NCBI RefSeq assembly: GCF_003390865.1
Contig: NZ_QMEJ01000004.1
Location: forward strand, 62,001-126,000
Source: Tropicimonas sp. IMCC34011
GTDB lineage: Bacteria > Pseudomonadota > Alphaproteobacteria > Rhodobacterales > Rhodobacteraceae
Direction of reading: 5' to 3'
DNA length: 64,000 bases
Shown: positions 45,632 to 55,601 of the stretch, piece after piece
How the letters are laid out: the number at the start of each line of letters is the position of its first letter
How positions within the stretch are numbered: the first letter of the stretch is position 1
Program-made: the position numbers and the translations under genes
Notes under the pieces: generated by a model
What the model saw: the letters and a program-made list of their open reading frames with translations, nothing else
Database searches by the model: none
Told to the model about the DNA's origin: nothing

Positions 45632-46498
45632 ATGGCAGGCGACGCACCTACCCAAGACGATCCCCGCACGCTGGTCTCGACGGACTGGCTGTCCCGGCAT
45701 CTGGGCGACGACACACTGCGCATCCTCGATGCGTCCTGGTACCTTCCGGCCATGGAGCGCGACGCGCGGGCGGAGTTCGACGCCGCCCACATTCCGGGCG
45801 CCCGCTTCTTCGACATCGACGCGATCGCGGACCACCGCTCCGGCCTTCCTCACATGGCGCCGCCGCCCGAGATGTTCGTCTCGCGGGTGCGTGGCCTTGG
45901 GATCGGGGACGGTCAGCAGGTGGTGGTCTATGACGGCGCGGGTCTCTTCTCGGCCGCGCGCGTCTGGTGGCTCTTCCGCCTGATGGGCAAGGACGATGTC
46001 GCGGTTCTGGACGGCGGCCTGCCGAAATGGACCGCCGAGGATCGTCCGCTCACCAGCACGCGCGCGCAGGTGAGGGACCGGCACCTGACCGTGCATCACC
46101 GGCCGCACCTGCTCTCCGACGTGACGGATGTGGCGCAGGCCGCGAAGGCCCGCGACCGTCAGGTGGTGGACGCCCGCTCCCCCGCCCGGTTCCGCGGCGA
46201 GGAGCCGGAGCCGCGGGCGGGAATGCGCGCGGGCCACGTCCCGGGCTCGCTCAACGTCCATTACAGCACGCTTCTGAATGCGGACGGCACGATGAAGGAC
46301 GCCGACGGCCTCCGCGCCGCGTTCGAGGCCGGCGGCGTCGATCTCTCCCGCCCCATCATCACCACCTGCGGCTCCGGCGTGACCGCCGCGATCCTCTCCC
46401 TCGCCCTTGCCCGGCTCGGGCACGAGGACAACTCCCTCTATGACGGCTCCTGGTCCGAATGGGGCGCCTTTCCCGAACTGGAGGTTGAAACCGGATGA
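45632..46498 (+). CDS. sseA: sulfurtransferase (3-mercaptopyruvate sulfurtransferase type)
   Basis: A 288-residue tandem rhodanese protein. The N-terminal domain is inactive; the C-terminal domain holds the catalytic Cys246 in TCGSGVTAAIL, the loop type of 3-mercaptopyruvate sulfurtransferases rather than thiosulfate sulfurtransferases. The ATG at 45632 follows AAGGAGG. It starts a three-gene run: its last bases overlap the GNAT gene (ATGA), which overlaps the aminotransferase. The context suggests cysteine or aromatic amino acid breakdown, by inference. Confidence 0.92.
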   Translation: MAGDAPTQDDPRTLVSTDWLSRHLGDDTLRILDASWYLPAMERDARAEFDAAHIPGARFFDIDAIADHRSGLPHMAPPPEMFVSRVRGLGIGDGQQVVVYDGAGLFSAARVWWLFRLMGKDDVAVLDGGLPKWTAEDRPLTSTRAQVRDRHLTVHHRPHLLSDVTDVAQAAKARDRQVVDARSPARFRGEEPEPRAGMRAGHVPGSLNVHYSTLLNADGTMKDADGLRAAFEAGGVDLSRPIITTCGSGVTAAILSLALARLGHEDNSLYDGSWSEWGAFPELEVETG

Positions 46499-47061
46499 GC
46501 GTTCTGCCCGCGGGAAGCCGGATCGATTATACCATCACCTGGCTGGAGATGACCGAGCGGCCATCCTATCCTCGGCCGCACCATCCGCTGTCCGGCCCCG
46601 TCCAGCTCCTCTGCGCGCGCACGCCGCCGGTGTGGTACTTCCTCGACCTCTACCGCGCGGTCGGAACCGACTATTCGTGGGAGGACATGTTCGAGGCCGG
46701 GGAGGAGGATCTCGCAAGCTGGATCCAGGACCCGGACACCGAGCTCTGGACCCTCCTCAAGGACGGCTGGCCGAACGGGTTCTTCTTCCTTGATCACCGC
46801 GAGCCCGAAACCTGTGATCTGTCCTATTTCGGCCTCGCGCCTCAGGCGATCGGGCGGGGCCTCGGGCGCTTCATGCTCGAGACGGCAATCCATATCGGGT
46901 GGGATTTCGACGGAGTGACACGGATGACGGTGAATACCAACACGCTCGACCATCCCCGCGCGCTGGGGCTCTACCAGCGATGCGGCTTCGAGCCGGTCCG
47001 GCGTACGGAGCACGAGCGCATCCTGACGCGTCCGCGCGATGTTTCGCGGATTCCGAACTGA
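46495..47061 (+). CDS. GNAT-family acetyltransferase
   Basis: A 188-residue N-acetyltransferase. The acetyl-CoA motif A is LSYFGLAPQAIGRGLGRFMLETAI at about residues 106-129, followed by TVNTNTLDHPRALGLYQRCGFEPVRR. The acceptor is unknown. It overlaps the sulfurtransferase gene by 4 bp and shares one base with the aminotransferase start, so the three are translated as a unit. Confidence 0.88.
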   Translation: MSVLPAGSRIDYTITWLEMTERPSYPRPHHPLSGPVQLLCARTPPVWYFLDLYRAVGTDYSWEDMFEAGEEDLASWIQDPDTELWTLLKDGWPNGFFFLDHREPETCDLSYFGLAPQAIGRGLGRFMLETAIHIGWDFDGVTRMTVNTNTLDHPRALGLYQRCGFEPVRRTEHERILTRPRDVSRIPN

Positions 47062-48239
47062 TGTTCGCGCATCTCCCGGCAGCGGAGCCGGACAAGATCC
47101 TGAGGGTGATGGCGGAGTTCGCGGCCGATCCGAGGGACGGCAAGATCGACCTCGGCGTCGGCGTCTACAAGGCCGAGGACGGAACGACGCCCGTCCTGAA
47201 GGCGGTGCATGACGCAGAGGCGCGCATCCTCGAGAGGCAGACGACCAAGGGCTACACGGCGCTTTCTGGAGATCCCGGCTTTCGCAACGCGGTGGCCGAG
47301 CTGGTCCTCGGCGACGTGCCGCAGGACCGCCTCGCCACGCTTGCCACCCCCGGCGGGACGGGCGCGATCCGGCAGGCCTTCGAGCTGGCGCGCAAGGCGA
47401 AAAGCGATCTCACCGTCTGGGTCAGCGATCCGACATGGACGAACCACGAAGCGATCCTCGACGCGATGGGAATCCGCTGGCGGCGCTACCGCTACTACGA
47501 CCAGGCGACCGGCCGGGCCGACGTCTCGGCGATGCTGGAGGACCTGGGCGATGCAGCGCGGGACGATCTCGTCCTGCTCCACGGTTGCTGCCACAACCCC
47601 ACCGGCGCGGACCTGACCGAAGCGGACTGGCGCGCGATCGGAGACCTTCTGGAGCGCAGCGGTGCGGTGCCCCTCGTCGATCTGGCCTATCTGGGCTTCG
47701 CGGACGGGATCGAGGCGGATCTCGCCGGTCTTCGGCATCTTGCGCACCGGCTGCCTGAATTCCTGCTCGCCTTCTCCGGCTCGAAGAGCTTCGGCCTCTA
47801 CCGCGACCGCGTCGGCTGCGTCCTGGCCCTCGGGGCCGACCGGGAGGCCGCGCAGGCGATGTCCGGCACCCTGGCGAGCATCAACCGCCATTCCTACGCC
47901 TTCCCCCCCGACCATGGCGCCCGAATCGTGGCGACGATCCTCGGCGATCCCGGCCTCCGCGCGAGCTGGACCGAAGAGCTGTCCTCCATGCGGACACGTA
48001 TCAACTCGCTTCGCCGCAGCTTCGCGGAGGCGCTGACGGAGGCGACGGGCAATCCCGGCTGGCAGGTGCTGGCCGAGCAGCGCGGCATGTTCTCCCTCCT
48101 CGGCCTCGGGGACGATGCCGTGCGGCAGATGCGGGAGGCGCACGCGGTCTATGTCGTGGGAGGCGGGCGGATCAACATCGCCGGGCTGACCCCAGCGAGC
48201 ATTCCGGGCGCGGCACGGGCCATCGCCGACGTCCTCTGA
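47061..48239 (+). CDS. aromatic/aspartate-type aminotransferase (class I)
   Basis: A 392-residue PLP enzyme of fold type I with the aspartate/tyrosine aminotransferase layout: KIDLGVGVYKAEDGTTPVLKAV at the N terminus, HGCCHNPTGADL at about residues 174-185, and the PLP Lys242 in FSGSKSFGLYRDRVG. The C-terminal region RQMREAHAVYVVGGGRINIAGL ends the fold. It probably transaminates aromatic amino acids or aspartate; which one is not decided by sequence. The ATG at 47061 shares a base with the GNAT stop. Confidence 0.93.
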   Translation: MFAHLPAAEPDKILRVMAEFAADPRDGKIDLGVGVYKAEDGTTPVLKAVHDAEARILERQTTKGYTALSGDPGFRNAVAELVLGDVPQDRLATLATPGGTGAIRQAFELARKAKSDLTVWVSDPTWTNHEAILDAMGIRWRRYRYYDQATGRADVSAMLEDLGDAARDDLVLLHGCCHNPTGADLTEADWRAIGDLLERSGAVPLVDLAYLGFADGIEADLAGLRHLAHRLPEFLLAFSGSKSFGLYRDRVGCVLALGADREAAQAMSGTLASINRHSYAFPPDHGARIVATILGDPGLRASWTEELSSMRTRINSLRRSFAEALTEATGNPGWQVLAEQRGMFSLLGLGDDAVRQMREAHAVYVVGGGRINIAGLTPASIPGAARAIADVL

Positions 48240-48304
48240 CCCCTGACGCTCCGGCGCGCCGCCCTATCTCTGCGGCGAGTTCAACCAGCGTCGGAGAGAC
48301 AGAG

Positions 48305-48682
48305 ATGAAGACGGAAGAGACGGACGGGGGCACCCTGGAAACCTGGACGCCGGACGAGGTGGGCGCCGCCCTCGAGGCCGGCGAGATCGTCCTCATAGAC
48401 GTTCGAACGCCGCAGGAATACGCCCTCGAGCGCATTCCGGGCGCGCTCCTTTTCCCGATGTCCCATTTCGATGCCGGCGCCCTGCCGACGCAGGACGGCA
48501 AGCGCATCGTCTTCCACTGTGCCGGTGGCGCGCGGTCCGAGAAGGTCGCCCGCGCGGCCCTGGCCGCCGGCCTCGATCCCGTCGCGCATCTCGGCGGCGG
48601 CTTCGGCGTCTGGAAAGGCAACAAGCGCCCCTATCTCGGCACGGACATGGCCACCGGCGCACCGAAACTCATGAACGGCTGA
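48305..48682 (+). CDS. single-domain rhodanese-like protein
   Basis: A 125-residue rhodanese domain with the catalytic Cys72 in the loop HCAGGARSEK (C-x4-R) and the HLGGGFGVWKG C-terminal segment. It could transfer sulfur from persulfide donors; partners are unknown. It lies 65 bp after the aminotransferase. A GC-rich terminator shared with amtB follows. Confidence 0.88.
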   Translation: MKTEETDGGTLETWTPDEVGAALEAGEIVLIDVRTPQEYALERIPGALLFPMSHFDAGALPTQDGKRIVFHCAGGARSEKVARAALAAGLDPVAHLGGGFGVWKGNKRPYLGTDMATGAPKLMNG

Positions 48683-48710
48683 TCCGGGCGGACCGGTCCT
48701 TTGCCGAACG

Positions 48711-48741
48711 AAAAACCCCGGGCACGATCCTGTGCCCGGGG
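48711..48741 (-). terminator. terminator downstream of amtB
   Basis: CCCCGGGCAC (48716-48725) pairs perfectly with GTGCCCGGGG (48732-48741) around a 6-base loop. Read on the minus strand it is followed by TTTTT (48715-48711), so it ends the glnK-amtB transcript. It may also stop the convergent rhodanese transcript. Confidence 0.85.
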
Positions 48742-48770
48742 CAATCTTGCTGGCCATCAGGCCGGGGCGA

Positions 48771-50138
48771 TCAGCCGCGATGGAATTCCGGGTAGGCTTC
48801 CATGCCGAGCTCGGCAGTGTCGAGGCCGGCGATCTCTGCTTCTTCGCTGACGCGCAGGCCCATCACCGCCTTCAGGATGAACCAGACCACCAGCGACACC
48901 ACGAAGACGAACACGCCGACGATGACGATGGAGATGAGCTGACCCATCAAGGTCGCATCGGGGTTGGTCAGGACCACGGCGAGCGTGCCCCAGATCCCGG
49001 CGAAGAGGTGGACCGGGATCGCACCGACGACGTCATCGATCTTCAGCTTGTCGAGGAACGGGATCGCGAAGACCACGATCACACCGCCGACGGCACCGAT
49101 GAGGGTGGCCGCGCCGAGGGTCGGGGTCAGCGGCTCGGCGGTGATCGAGACGAGGCCCGCGAGAGCGCCGTTCAGGACCATGGTCAGGTCGATCTTGCCG
49201 TAGAGCATCTGCGTCAGGATGAGCGCCGCGATGGCACCGCCCGCTGCGGCCGTGTTGGTGTTGGCGAAGATCCGCGAGACGTCCGCCACGTCGCCGACGG
49301 TTCCCATGGCGAGCTGCGAGCCGCCGTTGAAGCCGAACCAGCCGAGCCACAGGATGAACGTCCCGAGCGTGGCGAGGGCAAGGTTGGAACCGGGCATCGG
49401 GACCGTGCGGCTGTCGACGTACTTGCCGATCCGCGGGCCGAGGACGATGGCACCGGCGAGGGCTGCCCAGCCGCCGACCGAGTGAACGACCGTGGAGCCG
49501 GCGAAGTCGAGGAAGCCGAACTGGCTGTCGAGGAAGCCGCCGCCCCATTTCCAGGACGCCTGGATCGGGTAGATCAGCGCGGTCAGGATGATGGTGAAGA
49601 CGAGGAACGGCCACAGCTTGATGCGCTCGGCGAGCGTGCCCGAGACGATGGAGGCCGTGGTGGCGCAGAACATCAGCTGGAAGAAGAAGTCCGAGCCGGT
49701 GGAGGCGTAGCCGTAGTCGTCAGCGGCATCCCGGCCGACGCCGACCGCTTCGAGCACCGCGACACCGAAGGCGCCGAGATAGCCACCGGTTTCATCGGTG
49801 CCGATGGTCCAGTTCCCCAGCGGATACATGATGTTGTAGCCGATGAGATAATAAAAGATCGCGGCGAGCGAGAAGAGCGCGACGTTCTTGGTGAGCTGCA
49901 TCGTGACGTTCTTGGACCGCACGAGACCGGCCTCGAGCATGCAGAAGCCCGCGGCCATCCAGAACACCAGGAAACCGCCGATCAGAAACAGCAGTGAGTT
50001 GAAGATGAAGACGCTGTCGGTGGACGCGGCGGCGAGGTCCGTCGTGGCCTCGGCGGCTTCAGCGGCCTCCTGCGCCATGCCGAGACCCGGCGCGAGCGCC
50101 AGGACCGCGACGAGCGGAAGGGTGGACTTGAGTTTCAT
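48771..50138 (-). CDS. amtB: ammonium transporter Amt
   Basis: Inner-membrane ammonium channel of 455 residues. A signal peptide covers about residues 1-22 (ALAPGLGMAQ) and eleven transmembrane segments follow. HSVGGWAALAGAIVLGPRIGKY carries the first pore His, and the AIPVHLFAGIWGTLAV segment the second. The C-terminal tail EEAEIAGLDTAELGMEAYPEF is the cytoplasmic part that contacts GlnK. It follows glnK after 34 bp, the normal operon order. Confidence 0.95.
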   Translation of the reverse strand: MKLKSTLPLVAVLALAPGLGMAQEAAEAAEATTDLAAASTDSVFIFNSLLFLIGGFLVFWMAAGFCMLEAGLVRSKNVTMQLTKNVALFSLAAIFYYLIGYNIMYPLGNWTIGTDETGGYLGAFGVAVLEAVGVGRDAADDYGYASTGSDFFFQLMFCATTASIVSGTLAERIKLWPFLVFTIILTALIYPIQASWKWGGGFLDSQFGFLDFAGSTVVHSVGGWAALAGAIVLGPRIGKYVDSRTVPMPGSNLALATLGTFILWLGWFGFNGGSQLAMGTVGDVADVSRIFANTNTAAAGGAIAALILTQMLYGKIDLTMVLNGALAGLVSITAEPLTPTLGAATLIGAVGGVIVVFAIPFLDKLKIDDVVGAIPVHLFAGIWGTLAVVLTNPDATLMGQLISIVIVGVFVFVVSLVVWFILKAVMGLRVSEEAEIAGLDTAELGMEAYPEFHRG

Positions 50139-50172
50139 TGGATCGGTATCCCCTGTCTGTTCCGGCCGGCGC

Positions 50173-50511
50173 TTAAAGCGCGTTATCGTTGGTTTCGCCC
50201 GTGCGAACCCGGACAGCCTGGCCCACGTCGAGAACGAAGATCTTGCCGTCGCCGATCTTGTCGGTCTTGGCGGTGGCCGCGATCGTCTCCATGACCTGAT
50301 CGGCCATGGCGGCGCTGACGACGATTTCCAGCTTCACCTTGGGCACGAAGTTCACGGCGTATTCGGCGCCCCGGTAGATCTCGGTATGGCCCGATTGCGA
50401 GCCGAAGCCCTTGATCTCGGTTACCATCATGCCGCGCACGCCGATGGCGGTGAGCGCCTCGCGCACCTCCTCCAGCTTGAACGGCTTGATTGCAGCAATG
50501 ATGAGTTTCAC
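50173..50511 (-). CDS. glnK: nitrogen regulatory PII protein GlnK
   Basis: Signal protein of 112 residues that senses 2-oxoglutarate and ATP/ADP and blocks AmtB. The T-loop EIYRGAEYAVNFVPK carries Tyr51, the uridylylation site. The start is a GTG at 50511 (VKLIIAAIKPFKLEEV) with AAGGGGA upstream; longer ATG frames add unrelated residues. The C-terminal KIFVLDVGQAVRVRTGETNDNAL is the family ending. No consensus sigma-54 promoter was found in the upstream gap. Confidence 0.95.
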   Translation of the reverse strand: MKLIIAAIKPFKLEEVREALTAIGVRGMMVTEIKGFGSQSGHTEIYRGAEYAVNFVPKVKLEIVVSAAMADQVMETIAATAKTDKIGDGKIFVLDVGQAVRVRTGETNDNAL

Positions 50512-50631
50512 TAGTGTCCCCTTCGGCTGAACCGGGCGTATCTCCGGCAGTTCACGGCGCCGAAAAGGCACGCAAAGGGGGCACGCATTCAAGAAACGGC
50601 GCTCGCCACGCCTGCTGCATAACGCGCACAT

Positions 50632-50646
50632 GCCTAAACTTTAGGC
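50632..50646. promoter_or_regulatory. perfect palindrome between glnK and PBP1A gene
   Basis: GCCTAAA-C-TTTAGGC is a perfect 7-1-7 inverted repeat located 121 bp before the glnK start and 138 bp before the PBP1A start. It does not match the NtrC consensus as I know it. The protein that binds it, if any, is unknown. Confidence 0.4.
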
Positions 50647-50658
50647 GCTCACACGGTG

Positions 50659-50704
50659 GTGACCACTTTTTGGGCAGGGAATGAAAATCAAAACGTGACC
50701 ACTT
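50659..50704. repeat. pair of 10-bp direct repeats in the glnK/PBP1A gap
   Basis: GTGACCACTT occurs at 50659-50668 and again at 50695-50704, 36 bp apart. The first copy overlaps GTGG-TGA-CCAC, which is near-palindromic. The copies lie on the PBP1A side of the gap. Confidence 0.4.
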
Positions 50705-50783
50705 CCCATCTCCCCAACTGGCGCCGGGTTCGGTAAGCACGGTCCCAATCGAGCAGAACAAGAAACCGAAAGGGGCGAGCGCC

Positions 50784-53060
<2,277 letters not shown>

Positions 53061-53086
53061 CCCGCCCCGGCAAAGCGGAGCCGTCC

Positions 53087-53866
53087 ATGACGACGCTGAA
53101 CGTGGAGGTTCGCCTCGACTACGATGCCGTGGAGCCGACCGCGCTCCTGCTTCAGATCGAGGCCGCCGAGACGGAAGGCCAGCGCATCGTGTCGTCCGAC
53201 CTCTCCGCGCCGGGGACGGACGAGATGTGGCGCGTGCCGGCCGAGGACGGGATCGGGGAGCGTCTCTGGCTTCGCTGCGAGGATGCGTTCCGCTGCACCT
53301 ATCGCGCCCGGATCGAGGTCACGCGGGATGCGGCGCCGCTGGACGGCCTTGCCGAGACGCCGCTCCATGCGCTCCCCGGCGAGGCGGTCCCCTATCTGCT
53401 GCCCTCCCGTTTCTGCCCGTCCGCACGGTTCGAGGCCCTCGTCGAGGATCGCTTCGGCGCACTTTCGGGCGGCGCGAAGATCGCCGCGATGCGCGACTGG
53501 GTCGAAGCGTCTTTCTCCTACGTTCCGGGCGCGAGCAATGCCGATACAGACGCGGTGGACACCTTCCTCTCCCGCCGCGGGATCTGCCGCGACTACGCGC
53601 ATGTCCTCGTGTCGCTGGCGCGGGCGGCGACGATCCCGGCGCGGATGGTTGCCGTTTATTCCGCAGCGGTGACACCGCCTGACTTCCACGCCGTAGCCGA
53701 GGTCTACCTGGGCGGCGCATGGCGCATGGTGGACCCGACGGGCATGTCCGATCCCGCGGAGCTGGCCGTCATCGGCGTCGGTCGGGACGCGACGGATATC
53801 GCCTTCCTGACGTCCTTCGCGCCCATCTCGCTGAAATACCAGTCAGTGTCCGTTTCCCGCGGGTGA
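53087..53866 (+). CDS. transglutaminase-like domain protein
   Basis: A 259-residue protein with an N-terminal beta region (MTTLNVEVRLDYDAVEP, like the Bact_transglu_N fold) and a transglutaminase-like core. The catalytic triad is visible: Cys167 in RRGICRDYAHV, His at about 201 in DFHAVAEVYL and Asp at about 216 in RMVDPTGMSD. Such proteins are usually peptidases or amidases of the papain fold rather than crosslinkers. No signal peptide is seen, so it is probably cytoplasmic. It lies 26 bp after the PBP1A gene and 65 bp before mtgA. Confidence 0.87.
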   Translation: MTTLNVEVRLDYDAVEPTALLLQIEAAETEGQRIVSSDLSAPGTDEMWRVPAEDGIGERLWLRCEDAFRCTYRARIEVTRDAAPLDGLAETPLHALPGEAVPYLLPSRFCPSARFEALVEDRFGALSGGAKIAAMRDWVEASFSYVPGASNADTDAVDTFLSRRGICRDYAHVLVSLARAATIPARMVAVYSAAVTPPDFHAVAEVYLGGAWRMVDPTGMSDPAELAVIGVGRDATDIAFLTSFAPISLKYQSVSVSRG

Positions 53867-53931
53867 CACTCCCGCGCCCTCTCCGCGCGATCCGGCTTCC
53901 CGCACCGCTGCGCCCGCGATAGTCAGGCCGT

Positions 53932-54702
53932 ATGGCACGTTCAACACGATCAGGTGGTGCGGGGCGAAAGTCGTCGCCGCGCAGCGGAAGCGGTCGCGGC
54001 AAGGGCAGGCCGGCGACCCCGCCGGGCAAGCGCGCGCGCCGCTGGGCGATCCGGCAGGCGCTCCGGCTTTTCGGCGCCTTCGTGATCCTCCTTTTCCTCG
54101 CAATTCTCGTCTTCCGCTTCGTCGCCCCGCCGACGACATGGACGATGGTGTCAGAAGGCCGCAGACTCGACGGGATCACGCGCGAATGGGTGCCGGTGGA
54201 CGAGATCGCACCGGTGATGCTGCGCTCCGCCGTCGCGGCGGAGGATGCCAACTTCTGTCTCCACTGGGGCTTCGACATGAGCGCGATTCGTCGCGCGCTG
54301 AACGAGGGCGCGGTCCGCGGCGCCTCCACGCTGTCCCAGCAGACGGTGAAGAACGTCTTCCTCTGGCAGCACCGCTCCTGGGCGCGCAAGGCGCTCGAAG
54401 CGGGGATCACGCCGGTCGCGGAGATCGTCTGGCCCAAGCGCCGGATCCTGGAGCTCTATCTCAACGTGGCCGAGTTCGGCGAAGGCATATTCGGCATCGA
54501 GGCGGCGGCGAACTTCTATTTCGGCACGACGGCGGCGAAGCTCACCGCCCGGCAAGCGGGGCTTCTCGCCGCGGCCCTGCCGGCGCCCAAGGCGCGCAAC
54601 CCCTCCGCGCCGCCGGACTGGATGCGCCGAAGGGGAGCTGCGATCGAGGACGGCGCGGCCACCATCGCGCGCGACGGCCGTGCGGCCTGCTTCGAGCGCT
54701 GA
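53932..54702 (+). CDS. mtgA: monofunctional peptidoglycan glycosyltransferase MtgA
   Basis: Polymerises lipid II glycan strands without crosslinking. The 256 residues start with a basic tail and one transmembrane anchor (about residues 43-65, LRLFGAFVILLFLAILVFRFV). The GT51 domain has AAEDANFCLHWGFD (Glu near 103), ASTLSQQTVKN and RRILELYLNVAEFGEGIFGIEAAANFYFG. There is no transpeptidase domain. It is the third gene of a wall-related run with the PBP1A and transglutaminase-like genes. Confidence 0.94.
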   Translation: MARSTRSGGAGRKSSPRSGSGRGKGRPATPPGKRARRWAIRQALRLFGAFVILLFLAILVFRFVAPPTTWTMVSEGRRLDGITREWVPVDEIAPVMLRSAVAAEDANFCLHWGFDMSAIRRALNEGAVRGASTLSQQTVKNVFLWQHRSWARKALEAGITPVAEIVWPKRRILELYLNVAEFGEGIFGIEAAANFYFGTTAAKLTARQAGLLAAALPAPKARNPSAPPDWMRRRGAAIEDGAATIARDGRAACFER

Positions 54703-54825
54703 GCCGGCGGCGGGGCGAACGAAAACGAAGACCCCGGCCCCCGCGACTGTTGACGCGTCTCGGGATTGCACTCTGTCGCCTCAGACGGCATCACCATTGA
54801 ACCGCACTCGTTTCAGGTCCGCTCC

Positions 54826-55491
54826 ATGAACCGTCTTTACCACGTCCCCCTCTCTCCCTTCTGCCGCAAGGTCCGCCTGGTCCTTGCCGAGAAGCGGATC
54901 GAGGTCGAACTGGTGGAGGAGCGCTACTGGGAGCAGGACCCCGATTTCCTGCGCCGCAACCCGGCCGCCAAGGTACCGATCCTGCGGATTGGCGGGCGCT
55001 TCATGCCCGAGAGCCAGGCGATCTGCGAATATCTCGAAGAGATCGAGCCGACGCCGGTCCTGATGCCCCGCACGCCCGAGGACCGCTACGAGGTCCGCCG
55101 CCTCTGCGCGTGGTTCGACGACAAGTTCCACAACGAGGTCACGGCGAACCTCGTCTACGAACGGGTGAACAAGAAGATCACCGGGCAGGGCTATCCTGAC
55201 AGCTCCCGGATCAAGGCCGGCTCGAAGGCGATCAAGTACCACCTCGACTACATGCACTGGCTTCTCGACCAGCGCCGCTGGCTCGGCGGGGACCAGATGT
55301 CGCTGGCGGACTTCACCGCGGCCGCGCACTTCTCCTCGCTCGACTACATCTCGGACGTGGACTGGAACCGCTCGGAGAACGTCAAGGACTGGTACGCGAA
55401 GATCAAGTCGCGCCCCGCGTTCCGCGGCATCCTTGCCGATCAGGTCTCGTCCTTCCGCCCGCCCCCGCATTACGCCGACCTCGATTTCTAA
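54826..55491 (+). CDS. GST-fold protein, possibly the FtsZ-binding protein FzlA
   Basis: A 221-residue glutathione S-transferase fold. The N-terminal thioredoxin-like domain has YHVPLSPFCRKVRLVLAEKRIEVELVEERYWEQDPDFLRRNPAAKVPIL and MPESQAICEYLEE; the C-terminal helical domain follows. The PLSPF(C/S)RKVR-LAEK type and the all-alpha tail resemble the alphaproteobacterial FzlA group, which binds FtsZ and supports septal wall synthesis, rather than detoxifying GSTs. This is a judgement from memory of the family, at about even odds. The position just after mtgA would suit a division role. Confidence 0.8.
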   Translation: MNRLYHVPLSPFCRKVRLVLAEKRIEVELVEERYWEQDPDFLRRNPAAKVPILRIGGRFMPESQAICEYLEEIEPTPVLMPRTPEDRYEVRRLCAWFDDKFHNEVTANLVYERVNKKITGQGYPDSSRIKAGSKAIKYHLDYMHWLLDQRRWLGGDQMSLADFTAAAHFSSLDYISDVDWNRSENVKDWYAKIKSRPAFRGILADQVSSFRPPPHYADLDF

Positions 55492-55601
55492 GAGGCGCCG
55501 CGCTCCGCCCCGAGCGGGAGCATGGACGTCGGCTTTTCTCTCGGGCGCGCGGGGCCTAGAACAGAGGCACCGGCAGACCAGCGCGCGAAAGGGCCGAACC
55601 C

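Noticed and set aside
50512-50660. Sigma-54 promoter and NtrC sites for glnK
   Set aside because: GG/GC elements with the required spacing were not found; the best candidates have 13-14 bp between them instead of 10.
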